Assembly (NCBI GenBank): GCA_945889235.1
Contig: CAMDBK010000109.1
Location: 1 to 8,929, forward strand
DNA from: Chitinophaga pinensis
GTDB lineage: Bacteria > Bacteroidota > Bacteroidia > SXHM01
DNA length: 8,929 nt
Direction: 5' to 3'
Under the pieces are notes generated by a model. That model worked only from the letters and a program-made list of their open reading frames with translations. It did not search any database and was not told the DNA's origin. How positions within the stretch are numbered: the stretch's first letter is position 1; each line of letters starts with the position of its first letter. A program made the position numbers and the translations under genes. Below, one piece after another: positions 1 to 7,772 of the stretch.

Positions 1-60
1 ATTACTTTTTCGGCAGATTTTTATCACCTGTATTTTCAACAATGTCAATAAAATCACCTG

Positions 61-1265
61 TTATAGACAATTTGAGGGGCGACTATTTACTGTGGTTCCT
101 GATAACAGTTTGCGTGAAGGATACGAGGTTTCTTCATCACTGTTTTTTGCATCATTGCCTGCGGCATGAACGAGCAATACGTCTTTTGAATGTGCATATT
201 CCACGGCTTCATCCACCACTTTTTTATCGGGCGAATAATATTTTCCAAAACTCATGTTGATGACTTTAGCACCGTTATCAACGGCATAACGGATAGCGTT
301 GGCAACGTCTTTATCGCGCTCATCACAATGGGAACGGCACGCACAATCATAATTTTTACATTGTTGGCGATTCCGTTTATGCCAATGTTGTTGTTTCGCA
401 TGGCGGCAATAATACCTGCCACATGGGTTCCATGCAGGGCATCGGGACCCTGAACGTGGTTGTTGCCATAGTACCTTTCGTTGGGATTATTAGGGTCATC
501 ACCTACAACGGACTGACGGATGGAATCTGCATTCATGTGGTTAAGGCGGGCAACATTGATGAGTATATCGGCACCCTGACTTACTTGTTTGTCCAACTCT
601 TCAGCGCTGACAAGGGCAAGAATAAATTTTATGCGTTTCTGAATAAGTTCATCCTGCTGGTTATTAGGTACAAATGATTTTACGGTAGCATTGCTGAACA
701 CTCCGTTTCCCTGCTTTTTTACGTTGGTAATAAAACTTGACAAAACACTGATTTGCGCTGCCTGGGCATCGTCTTCGGCCTGTTTGCTTATATACTTTGG
801 CTTAATTGTTTCTTCGAAATATTTGTATTCCTCAGCATCGGCAGCGGATAAACCGGAGGTTGTTACATTTTTATATTTCCTGCTCATGCGGTAATACATG
901 CGGGCAAGTTCGGTGGCTTCGTAATTGATGTCATCGGTTTTGCCACCCAGAAAATTCCAGCCGTGAATATCGTCAACGTATCCGTTTTTATCATCGTCAA
1001 TTCCGTTGTTTGCGATTTCGCCTGAGTTGGTCCAGATGATGTCTTTCAAATCTTCGTGGTTGGGGTCGGTACCAATATCTATTACTGCCACAATAACGGG
1101 TTGTGATGTTTTGCCGGTAAGGGTTTTATAGGCTTCTTCGGAACCGGTGCCATAGATTTTATTGGCTGCGGGGTCAAGTGTTTGCCAGTTTTCGGGGGCT
1201 TTTTTTTGTGCAAAAGCTATAGTGGAAATAAAAAGGGTAACGAGGAGTACTGTTTTGTGAAGCAT
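61..1265 (-). pseudogene. Secreted S8 (subtilisin-like) serine peptidase, frameshifted and lacking its C-terminal part
   Basis: The start at 1265 gives a clean signal peptide (MLHKTVLLVTLFISTIAFAQ). An in-frame ATG at 1430 would place an unrelated leader before it. Family landmarks, numbered from this start: catalytic Asp63 in AVIDIGTD, a calcium-type loop NNGIDDDKNGYVDD (87-99), a long insert rich in charged residues (about 110-265), and catalytic His278 in LHGTHVAG. After RAVP (residue 312, about position 330) the frame shifts by one base. The other frame resumes family sequence (DERDKDVANAIRYAV, then VINMSFG) and includes the AAGND oxyanion-hole motif. That frame stops at 61. The catalytic Ser motif (GTSMAAP type) is not present in the window. 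The protein would be exported to the envelope or outside. Seen: the two frames. Inferred: a decayed gene or an assembly error; I cannot tell which. Confidence 0.82.
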
Positions 1266-1303
1266 TTGTTTTATGGGGTTTAGTAATTGCTTTTGCGGGG
1301 CGG

Positions 1304-1334
1304 CAAAGATATAGGGAGGATGGGAATTACAAAA
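1304..1334 (-). promoter_or_regulatory. Bacteroidota-type promoter of the S8 peptidase gene
   Basis: Read on the minus strand, TATCTTTG (1304-1311) matches the Bacteroidota -7 consensus TAnnTTTG exactly. It is preceded by TTTTG (1330-1334) after an 18-nt spacer, as expected for the -33 element. The -7 box lies 38 nt upstream of the chosen ATG at 1265, leaving a short leader without a clear Shine-Dalgarno sequence, which is normal in this phylum. The promoter position supports the start at 1265 over the one at 1430, because the longer reading would begin upstream of it. Confidence 0.6.
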
Positions 1335-1451
1335 TTTTTGTTTTTTATATAGCCTTGCTTTGAGCCGGTCTTTGTTTATTTTTATGCCCACAAGAAATAC
1401 CTGAGCCTTTGCCCCACTTCTACCAAACAACGTTTATTGTAATTTTACCCG

Positions 1452-4400
1452 GTGCTGAAATCATTCAAGGTTCTGCTTCTTTTGCTTTTGCCCGCCTTTG
1501 CTGTTGCTCAGGTTGCGGGGAACAAGCGTTCTTTTGAAGTCAGCGCAGCAAAAGACAGCATCAGGCTTGATACGCTGAGTATTATTCCCTCCACATTTAA
1601 AGCAAGTTTCAGCAACGGTTTTAAGTTAGACAGTAACCTGTGTACATTGGATTGGGGTTCGGCCACGTTAATTCTGCGGAAGAAAAACTGGGCGGCAAAT
1701 ATTCCTGAAACACCCACCATTAAAGTGGAATACGAAGTGTTTCCTTACAACTTCAGCAAAGAATATTACAACAAAAGCATTGACAGTTTATTGCGTCCGC
1801 AAACCAAAGGTGTTCCAAATCCTTTTGCTGTAAGCATTGATAAAAATCCTGCTGATGATATTTTCAGCATGAGCACGCTGAACAAGAATGGAAGTATTTC
1901 GCGGGGATTAACGGTTGGTAATAACCAGGATGTTGCCATCAGTTCCAGTTTAAATTTGCAATTGTCGGGAAACATCAGTGAGAACATTGGCATTCTTGCA
2001 GCTATTACGGATAACAATATTCCCATTCAGCCCGAAGGAAACACGCAGCAGTTGCAGGATTTTGACCAGGTGTATATCCAGATTTTTACAGACAGCACCA
2101 AGCTTACGGCAGGTGATTTTCAACTGCGCAAACCCGAAGGTTACTTTATGAATTTTTATAAACGTGCGCAGGGTTTGAGTGTTACGCATGCTTTCGGATT
2201 AGTGAATTCTACCGACCCTAAAAAGAAAATTCCCAAGATGCGGGTAACGGGAAGCGGAGCTATTTCGCGCGGAAAGTTTGCGCGTAACATTATACAGGGA
2301 ATTGAAAGTAATCAGGGACCTTACCGCATGAAGGGTAATGATAACGAGCTTTTTATTATTGTGTTGGCAGGCACCGAAAAGGTTTACATTGACGGGCAAC
2401 TGCTTACGCGCGGGCAAGAAAATGATTACGTAATTGATTACAACACGGCCGAGGTTACGTTCACGCCCAAACGCATCATCACCAAGGACAGGCGCATTAT
2501 TGTTGAGTTCCAGTATTCGGATAAAAATTATGCGCGTTCGCTTTTTCATTTTGGTGATGAGTTTGAATATGATAAACTGAAACTGCGTTTTAACTTTTAT
2601 TCGGAACAGGACAGCAAGAATCAGCCGCTGCTGCAAAGCCTTGATGATGCACGTAAGCAAATTCTTGCTGATGTTGGCGACAGTCTTAGTTTTGCCATAG
2701 TTCCTTCAGCTGATACATCAGCGTATAACAATGAACAGGTTTTTTACGAGAAAAAAGACACAACCATTGCCATTAAAGGAAATACGCATAGTTATCAGGA
2801 TATATATGTGTATTCAACAAACCCTCAACTCGCAAAATACCGTTTACGCTTTTCTGATTTAGGACAGGGAAATGGAAATTACAGGCAAGTAACGAGTAGT
2901 GCAAACGGCAAGGTTTTTCAATGGTTTCAGCCCGACACCCTTACCGGGGCAAAGCAGGGAAATTATGAGCCGATAGAAATTCTGATTGCACCGAAACTGA
3001 ACCAGATGTTTACGTTTGGTGGTGATTATACTTTTTCTGAAAATGCAAAACTTACGCTGGAAGGTGCGTTAACAAATACTGACATTAATCGTTTTTCTGC
3101 CAAGGACAGTAAGGATGATATTGGTTATGCCGGACGACTTTTATACGACCATATAATTCCTCTTGGCAAAAAAGATTCGCTGGTTGACAAACGCTGGAAA
3201 ATAATTACCGGCCTGAGTTATGAGTACACCAACAAAAATTTCAGATTCATTGAACGTTTTCGCACTGTTGAGTTTGACCGCGACTGGAATTTGCGCGACC
3301 AGAAAACTATAGAAGACCAACACATAACTGGCGGCAAACTTGGTTTTCGCAAGTACGGCATTGGTGAAATGGTTTACGGAGTAAACTCTTTTATTAACGG
3401 AAATACCTTTAATGCCGTGCAGAATACACTTACAACCAATCTTACGTATCGTGGTTTTAAACTTGATTTTCGCGGAAGTCTCATCAATTCAAAAGGAACT
3501 GAAAAAGATTTTACGTACAAGAAATACATTGGTACACTTTCAAAAACCATTCGCTGGTTTATGCTCGGCATACGTGATGAGCTGGAGGATAACCGCAGTT
3601 TTGTTGGCGGTGATACATTGTTAAAAACAAGTTTTTATTTCAACGATCGCACTTTTTTTGTCATGAATTCTGATTCATCAAAAAATAAATTCAACATCAG
3701 TTACAGGCGCAGGATTGAAAAACTTCCGCTGAACAATAACCTTGAAAAAGCAACGCTTGGTGAAAACGTTGCTTTCACTACCGAATTGGGTAAGACACAA
3801 AACAGCTTGTTTAAAAGCAGTGTTACCTATCGCAAGCTCACTATTCTTGATTCACTTATTACCACGCAGCGGGCGGATAACAGCCTTATCAGTCGTCTCG
3901 AATATACGTTCGGTTTATTCAAAAGCGCAGTTACTTCCACTACGTTTTATGAAATTGGTTCGGGACTGGAAGCAAAGAAATCATATTCGTACATCAGCGT
4001 TACCAACGGACAAGGACCTTATATCTGGATTGATTACAATGATAACGGTATAAAAGAACTGAACGAGTTTGAAATAAATCCTTTCCCGAATACAACTGAT
4101 ACTACTTACCTGCGCGTATTTGTGCCCACCAACGATTATGTGAAAACACATTCCAACGCATTTAATGAAGTGTTTAATATAAACCCATCAACCGTGTGGG
4201 GAAACAAAGAAGGCTTCCGCAAATTTCTGTCGCGTTTTTCCAACCAGTTTATTTACCGCATTGACCGCAAAACACAACGCGATAAAATTGAAAATCTTTT
4301 CAATCCATTCGTGAATTCTGTTGCTGATACAAGTTTGCTCACACTCAACTCATCGTTCCGAAATACTTTTTTCTTTAACAGAAGCAGTTCAAAATTCGGA

Positions 4401-4991
4401 GTTGATTATACCTGGCAGGATAACCGCAGCAAATCATTACTCACCAATGGATTTGAATCGCGGAGCAATAAATTGCATGGTATCCGCAGCCGGTGGAACA
4501 TCACGCGCATGTTCACGCTTAACGTAACCTACAACAACGGAACAAAAACAAGTACTTCTGAATTTTTCAACGCTAATAATTTTATCATCAATTATAATGA
4601 AACTGAACCCAAACTCTCGTTCCAGCCCAGTGCAGCATTCAGAGTAAGTGTGCAATTCAAATATGCCGAGAAAAAGAATAATATTGATTACGGAGGTGAA
4701 AAAACATTTACCCGAAATTTAGGAACAGAAGCGAAGTTCAACATTCTTTCAAAAGGCAGTATTCTCGCTAATTTCAATTACATCATCAATAGTTTTAACG
4801 GGCTGCAAAACAGTCCGCTGGGGTTTGAAATGCTGGAAGGTTTAAAAACCGGGCAAAACTTTACATGGGCTCTTTCAGGACAAACAAAGCTGAATAAAAA
4901 TATGCAGCTGAACATTCAATATACAGGCAGAAAATCGGAAGGGGCAAAGACGGTTCACACAGGCAATGTGCAGGTGAGGGCGTTTTTCTGA
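1452..4991 (+). CDS. Large outer-membrane beta-barrel-type protein with SprA-like sequence blocks
   Basis: This 1179-residue protein starts at a GTG: the frame has a stop at 1440-1442 and no ATG before the signal peptide MLKSFKVLLLLLLPAFAVAQ. Two blocks recall SprA, the T9SS outer-membrane translocon, and related long proteins of the Bacteroidota/Chlorobi group. The first is residues 150-240, with SRGLTVGNNQD, NIPIQPEGNTQQLQDFDQV and a GDFQLRKPEGYFMNFYKRAQG-type stretch. The second is residues 289-363, with KVYIDGQLLTRGQENDYVID and VEFQYSDKNYARS. The rest looks like amphipathic beta strands rich in N, T, F and Y. An EF-hand-like loop lies at residues 861-872, and the chain ends VQVRAFF, a terminal aromatic as in outer-membrane barrels. 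It is about half the length of true SprA (well over 2000 residues), so I read it as a relative of unknown function, not SprA itself. Family resemblance is from memory. Confidence 0.8.
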   Translation: MLKSFKVLLLLLLPAFAVAQVAGNKRSFEVSAAKDSIRLDTLSIIPSTFKASFSNGFKLDSNLCTLDWGSATLILRKKNWAANIPETPTIKVEYEVFPYNFSKEYYNKSIDSLLRPQTKGVPNPFAVSIDKNPADDIFSMSTLNKNGSISRGLTVGNNQDVAISSSLNLQLSGNISENIGILAAITDNNIPIQPEGNTQQLQDFDQVYIQIFTDSTKLTAGDFQLRKPEGYFMNFYKRAQGLSVTHAFGLVNSTDPKKKIPKMRVTGSGAISRGKFARNIIQGIESNQGPYRMKGNDNELFIIVLAGTEKVYIDGQLLTRGQENDYVIDYNTAEVTFTPKRIITKDRRIIVEFQYSDKNYARSLFHFGDEFEYDKLKLRFNFYSEQDSKNQPLLQSLDDARKQILADVGDSLSFAIVPSADTSAYNNEQVFYEKKDTTIAIKGNTHSYQDIYVYSTNPQLAKYRLRFSDLGQGNGNYRQVTSSANGKVFQWFQPDTLTGAKQGNYEPIEILIAPKLNQMFTFGGDYTFSENAKLTLEGALTNTDINRFSAKDSKDDIGYAGRLLYDHIIPLGKKDSLVDKRWKIITGLSYEYTNKNFRFIERFRTVEFDRDWNLRDQKTIEDQHITGGKLGFRKYGIGEMVYGVNSFINGNTFNAVQNTLTTNLTYRGFKLDFRGSLINSKGTEKDFTYKKYIGTLSKTIRWFMLGIRDELEDNRSFVGGDTLLKTSFYFNDRTFFVMNSDSSKNKFNISYRRRIEKLPLNNNLEKATLGENVAFTTELGKTQNSLFKSSVTYRKLTILDSLITTQRADNSLISRLEYTFGLFKSAVTSTTFYEIGSGLEAKKSYSYISVTNGQGPYIWIDYNDNGIKELNEFEINPFPNTTDTTYLRVFVPTNDYVKTHSNAFNEVFNINPSTVWGNKEGFRKFLSRFSNQFIYRIDRKTQRDKIENLFNPFVNSVADTSLLTLNSSFRNTFFFNRSSSKFGVDYTWQDNRSKSLLTNGFESRSNKLHGIRSRWNITRMFTLNVTYNNGTKTSTSEFFNANNFIINYNETEPKLSFQPSAAFRVSVQFKYAEKKNNIDYGGEKTFTRNLGTEAKFNILSKGSILANFNYIINSFNGLQNSPLGFEMLEGLKTGQNFTWALSGQTKLNKNMQLNIQYTGRKSEGAKTVHTGNVQVRAFF

Positions 4992-5040
4992 GGCTGAATT
5001 TCGTTTCTTTGCATTCCTCAATTAATTCCCAATTTCAAGA

Positions 5041-6837
5041 ATGAAAAGATTTCTCCTCTCATTTACCTTTCTCACCTTCTTACTTTCTCACCTTCTCACT
5101 GCAACTGCACAGCACATCACACACGGTCCGGTAACAGGCGCATTAACTGCAAGCAGTGCACGAATGTATATCCGCACCGATGCTGCAATGCCTTATACCA
5201 TCGAGGTTTCAACACAATTTAATTACACCAATCCTATCAGTTTCAATGACAGCACCCGCCCTGAATTAGATAATTCGCGCATAGTAAACATTACCGGTTT
5301 ACAACCTTACACCAAATATTATTACCGCGTAATGATTGACGGAAATCAGGAAGAACGTTCAGGCACTTTTACCACTTTTCCGGAAGACGGAACAAAAGGG
5401 CATTATATATTGGCAACAGGATCATGTCAGGAAACATCGAACATGGATGTGTTTGACCGCATACTGGAAATCGAGCCGCTTATGATGCTGCACACGGGAG
5501 ATTTTACATATCCTTCTTACCAGATGAATCAGGATTATCCTGAAAATTATGTTCCTGCGCAGGAAAGCTGGCGCAGGCGCTACAATGAAGACCGAATGAA
5601 AGATATGCTGCTTACTGTGCCCATTGATTATGTTGCAGATGATGATGATAATTACAACGGCAACTGCGCGCATTACCGCACAGGAATTACGCTTGATACT
5701 TCTTCGGGAACTGTAGTGAATGGGTTTACTCTTTCACCTGTTCCACTTCATGCACGAGAAAACTGGTTTCACTCGTATGTTGAATATTTTCCGGGATATG
5801 GAATGGTGGACACTTCTGAAGGACTTTACCACAGTTTTAAAATGGGCAATGCCGAATTCTTTTTCATGGATACGCGCGCCACTGCTGACCCATCAAGTGA
5901 AGCGTATGTATATGATTCGGTTGCCAATCAGTGGAGTTTTGCGCCCGACAGCACTCACCGTATCATCAGTGTAAATCAAATGAACTGGCTGAAAAATGCT
6001 TTAACCAACTCAACTGCCGACTGGAAATTTTTAGTGGGCGGTGTTCCATTTAATAAATCATTGCGCAGACTTATAAATTTCGGTCTTGCAGCGCAGGGTT
6101 TTACGTTTAACCTGAATGGTGAGCGTGGTTCGGGCTTTCGCCTTGCAGCAAGCTTTTCAGATTACTGGGCGGGGTTTCCGCATCAGCAGGAAGAGTTACT
6201 TAACTTTCTTGAAAGCAATACTATCAAAGATGTGATTTTCATCAGTGGTGATACGCATCACAATGTAATGGATGACGGCACTAACTCAGGAATTCCTGAA
6301 ATGAATGCCAGCGGATTAAGTGTTACCAATTTACAGTTGGCTTATTGGATTGACTATTATGGTCAGCAATTGGGACAACCGCATGTAGGCGATTCACTTT
6401 GGAATGGCGGAGGAAACGGAGTAAATAATATGAATTTCAATAATGCGTTTGGTAAGATTGAAATTTTTGAAGATGACTCAGTGCAACTATGTATCATTGA
6501 TTATGAAGGAACTGTTATTTCCTGCATGACCATTGTGAATTCTACTGTTTCTGCTGTTGAAGAATCAACTTCTTCTTCCACTAAATTTGATATTCTTATT
6601 TATCCGAATCCATCTGATAATATTTTCACCATTAAACTTCCCGAGAATTATTTTCTCAGCGGAAAAGAAAAGTGTCGCATCACAGATATCAACGGAAGAT
6701 TGCTTTCAGCTATTGATATGGAAAATCAAAAAGGTAAAAACACGTTTGAAGTTTCTGTTCAGTCGTCACCCGGAATTTATTTGCTGGAGTTTAATACCGG
6801 GAAAAAGAAAGTAGAGAAGAAATTATTGGTGAAATAA
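5041..6837 (+). CDS. Secreted PhoD-like metallophosphatase with T9SS sorting domain
   Basis: A 598-residue protein. The signal peptide is MKRFLLSFTFLTFLLSHLLTATAQ. Residues 25-115 look like the fibronectin-like N-terminal domain of alkaline phosphatase D (GPVTGALTASSARMYIRT; LQPYTKYYYRV). Residues 122-about 495 are the PhoD catalytic domain: GSC (Cys129), HTGDFTYP (Asp154, Tyr157), FMDTR (275-279) and ISGDTHHN (Asp404, His406, His407). These match the metal-binding positions known in PhoD enzymes. The usual WDDH motif appears as ADDDD (199-203). Residues about 516-598 are a T9SS type A sorting domain (IYPNPSDNIF, ITDINGRLL, SPGIYLLEF, KKLLVK). Expected role: phosphomonoester or phosphodiester hydrolysis at the cell surface or outside; the substrate is unknown. 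It begins 49 nt after the preceding gene on the same strand, so co-transcription is possible. Confidence 0.88.
   Translation: MKRFLLSFTFLTFLLSHLLTATAQHITHGPVTGALTASSARMYIRTDAAMPYTIEVSTQFNYTNPISFNDSTRPELDNSRIVNITGLQPYTKYYYRVMIDGNQEERSGTFTTFPEDGTKGHYILATGSCQETSNMDVFDRILEIEPLMMLHTGDFTYPSYQMNQDYPENYVPAQESWRRRYNEDRMKDMLLTVPIDYVADDDDNYNGNCAHYRTGITLDTSSGTVVNGFTLSPVPLHARENWFHSYVEYFPGYGMVDTSEGLYHSFKMGNAEFFFMDTRATADPSSEAYVYDSVANQWSFAPDSTHRIISVNQMNWLKNALTNSTADWKFLVGGVPFNKSLRRLINFGLAAQGFTFNLNGERGSGFRLAASFSDYWAGFPHQQEELLNFLESNTIKDVIFISGDTHHNVMDDGTNSGIPEMNASGLSVTNLQLAYWIDYYGQQLGQPHVGDSLWNGGGNGVNNMNFNNAFGKIEIFEDDSVQLCIIDYEGTVISCMTIVNSTVSAVEESTSSSTKFDILIYPNPSDNIFTIKLPENYFLSGKEKCRITDINGRLLSAIDMENQKGKNTFEVSVQSSPGIYLLEFNTGKKKVEKKLLVK
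5067..5096 (+). repeat. Imperfect tandem: 14-bp direct repeat within the signal-peptide coding region
   Basis: CTTTCTCACCTTCT occurs at 5067-5080 and again at 5083-5096, giving a period of 16 bp. It lies in a pyrimidine-rich stretch encoding the hydrophobic core of the phosphatase signal peptide. Because 16 is not a multiple of three, the two copies are read in different frames, and gain or loss of one unit would break the gene. Confidence 0.75.
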
Positions 6838-6839
6838 AT

Positions 6840-7736
6840 TTACCTCATCATCACCATTCTCTTATAGATGGAATTATTTCCGGAAGTAAACTTACTGATG
6901 TAAACACCATCAGGCAAAGCGCTTCCTTCAAACTCAACACGATTTTGTTTGCCGGGTTGAACAGTTTCGTTAAATACGGTGCTTATTAACTTTCCGTTCA
7001 GGTCAAACACTTCAAGTTTCACAGCACTTTTGATTTTAGTTGCAAAAGAAAAGTTGCAACTAGTATTAAAAGGATTGGGGCTTAACATAAAATTGAAGTC
7101 ATCATCATTTTCAGCAACCGACATAATATACCAATGACTGGCGAGTGTCATTCTTCCTGAAGTGTCGCATGGTATCCATGTAGTGCCTGAATCCATTGAT
7201 AAGTCAGTCCACACATCAAAATAACTGTTGATGTAAAAATCTCCATTGCCTGCATCTTCAATAGTAGTTACTCCCGTTGATGCTTTAACAGGGCTTTCAC
7301 GTATCATGATTGTGGGCAGCAGATTGCCTCCGGCAATGTCAAGTTGAAACATTTCGTTTGTAAAGGTGCGGAGATTACCCACATTGCTGAGTAGCACCAC
7401 TTCCACTGTAACCTGCGCGGGTGCATTCATCATAAATGTAGGTCCGCCAAAAACATGAACCTCAGCAATAGCCGTAGAACTGAAACTATGAATGCTGCTA
7501 TCGCCAACATTAACAGGCGAAGCAAAGCAATTAGTCCATCCTGTGTGAATAGGGTCTGTAAGTTCAGCTACGTTGCCATAAATTTGATGGAGAGTGGCAA
7601 TGTATTGTGCATAATAGCCAGCACTATCAGGACATGGCGGAAGAAGATCAGAATGTGTTACTAGTCCTTGGGCAAATGTGCATGAACAAAAAATAAACAG
7701 AATAAACGATGTTATTGCTCTTGTTACTATTTTCAT
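6840..7736 (-). CDS. Secreted protein of unknown function with T9SS sorting domain
   Basis: A 298-residue protein beginning with a signal peptide (MKIVTRAITSFILFIFCSCTFAQ). Residues 24-about 205 form a core I cannot name. It contains LTDPIHTGWTNC (59-70), SIHSFSSTA, a beta-rich stretch with EMFQLDIAGGNL (128-139), IMIRESPVKASTG (143-155) and YFDVWTDLSMDSGTTW (172-187). From memory, similar RESP-STG and FFDVFTELSLDGG-type stretches occur in secreted proteins of other phyla that carry PEP-CTERM tails; this is unverified. Residues about 214-298 are a T9SS type A sorting domain (FMLSPNPFNTSCNFSF, VFDLNGKLIS, LPDGVYISKF, YKRMVMMR), so the protein is likely released or anchored at the surface. It lies 36 nt downstream of rdgB on the same strand and may be read through from it. 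Its stop codon is 2 bp from that of the convergent phosphatase. Confidence 0.85.
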   Translation of the reverse strand: MKIVTRAITSFILFIFCSCTFAQGLVTHSDLLPPCPDSAGYYAQYIATLHQIYGNVAELTDPIHTGWTNCFASPVNVGDSSIHSFSSTAIAEVHVFGGPTFMMNAPAQVTVEVVLLSNVGNLRTFTNEMFQLDIAGGNLLPTIMIRESPVKASTGVTTIEDAGNGDFYINSYFDVWTDLSMDSGTTWIPCDTSGRMTLASHWYIMSVAENDDDFNFMLSPNPFNTSCNFSFATKIKSAVKLEVFDLNGKLISTVFNETVQPGKQNRVEFEGSALPDGVYISKFTSGNNSIYKRMVMMR

Positions 7737-7772
7737 GGCTTTAATTTTTTAGGGTTTATATTTTTCTTATAC

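Noticed and set aside
42..453. Plus-strand open frames over the S8 peptidase
   Set aside because: They oppose a recognisable (though broken) peptidase on the minus strand and encode no plausible protein.
1408..1451. Promoter for the large outer-membrane protein gene (GAGCCTTTG, and TAATTTTA just before the GTG)
   Set aside because: The first lacks the TA of the -7 box and a properly spaced -33 element; the second is too close to the start codon.
2199..2660. A 153-codon open frame on the minus strand within the large outer-membrane protein gene
   Set aside because: It lies wholly opposite a well-supported gene, has no recognisable motif or signal, and its composition is that expected of an antisense shadow.
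6826..6859. Possible bidirectional terminator: TGGTGA and TCACCA near the convergent stops
   Set aside because: Only a 6-bp stem with a loop of about 18 nt, no GC-rich core extension and no U run, so it is too weak to call.
7680..7690. Lipoprotein signal (cysteines at residues 17 and 19 of the secreted protein)
   Set aside because: The residues before each Cys do not form a good lipobox, and the TFAQ cleavage pattern plus a T9SS tail fit signal peptidase I better.
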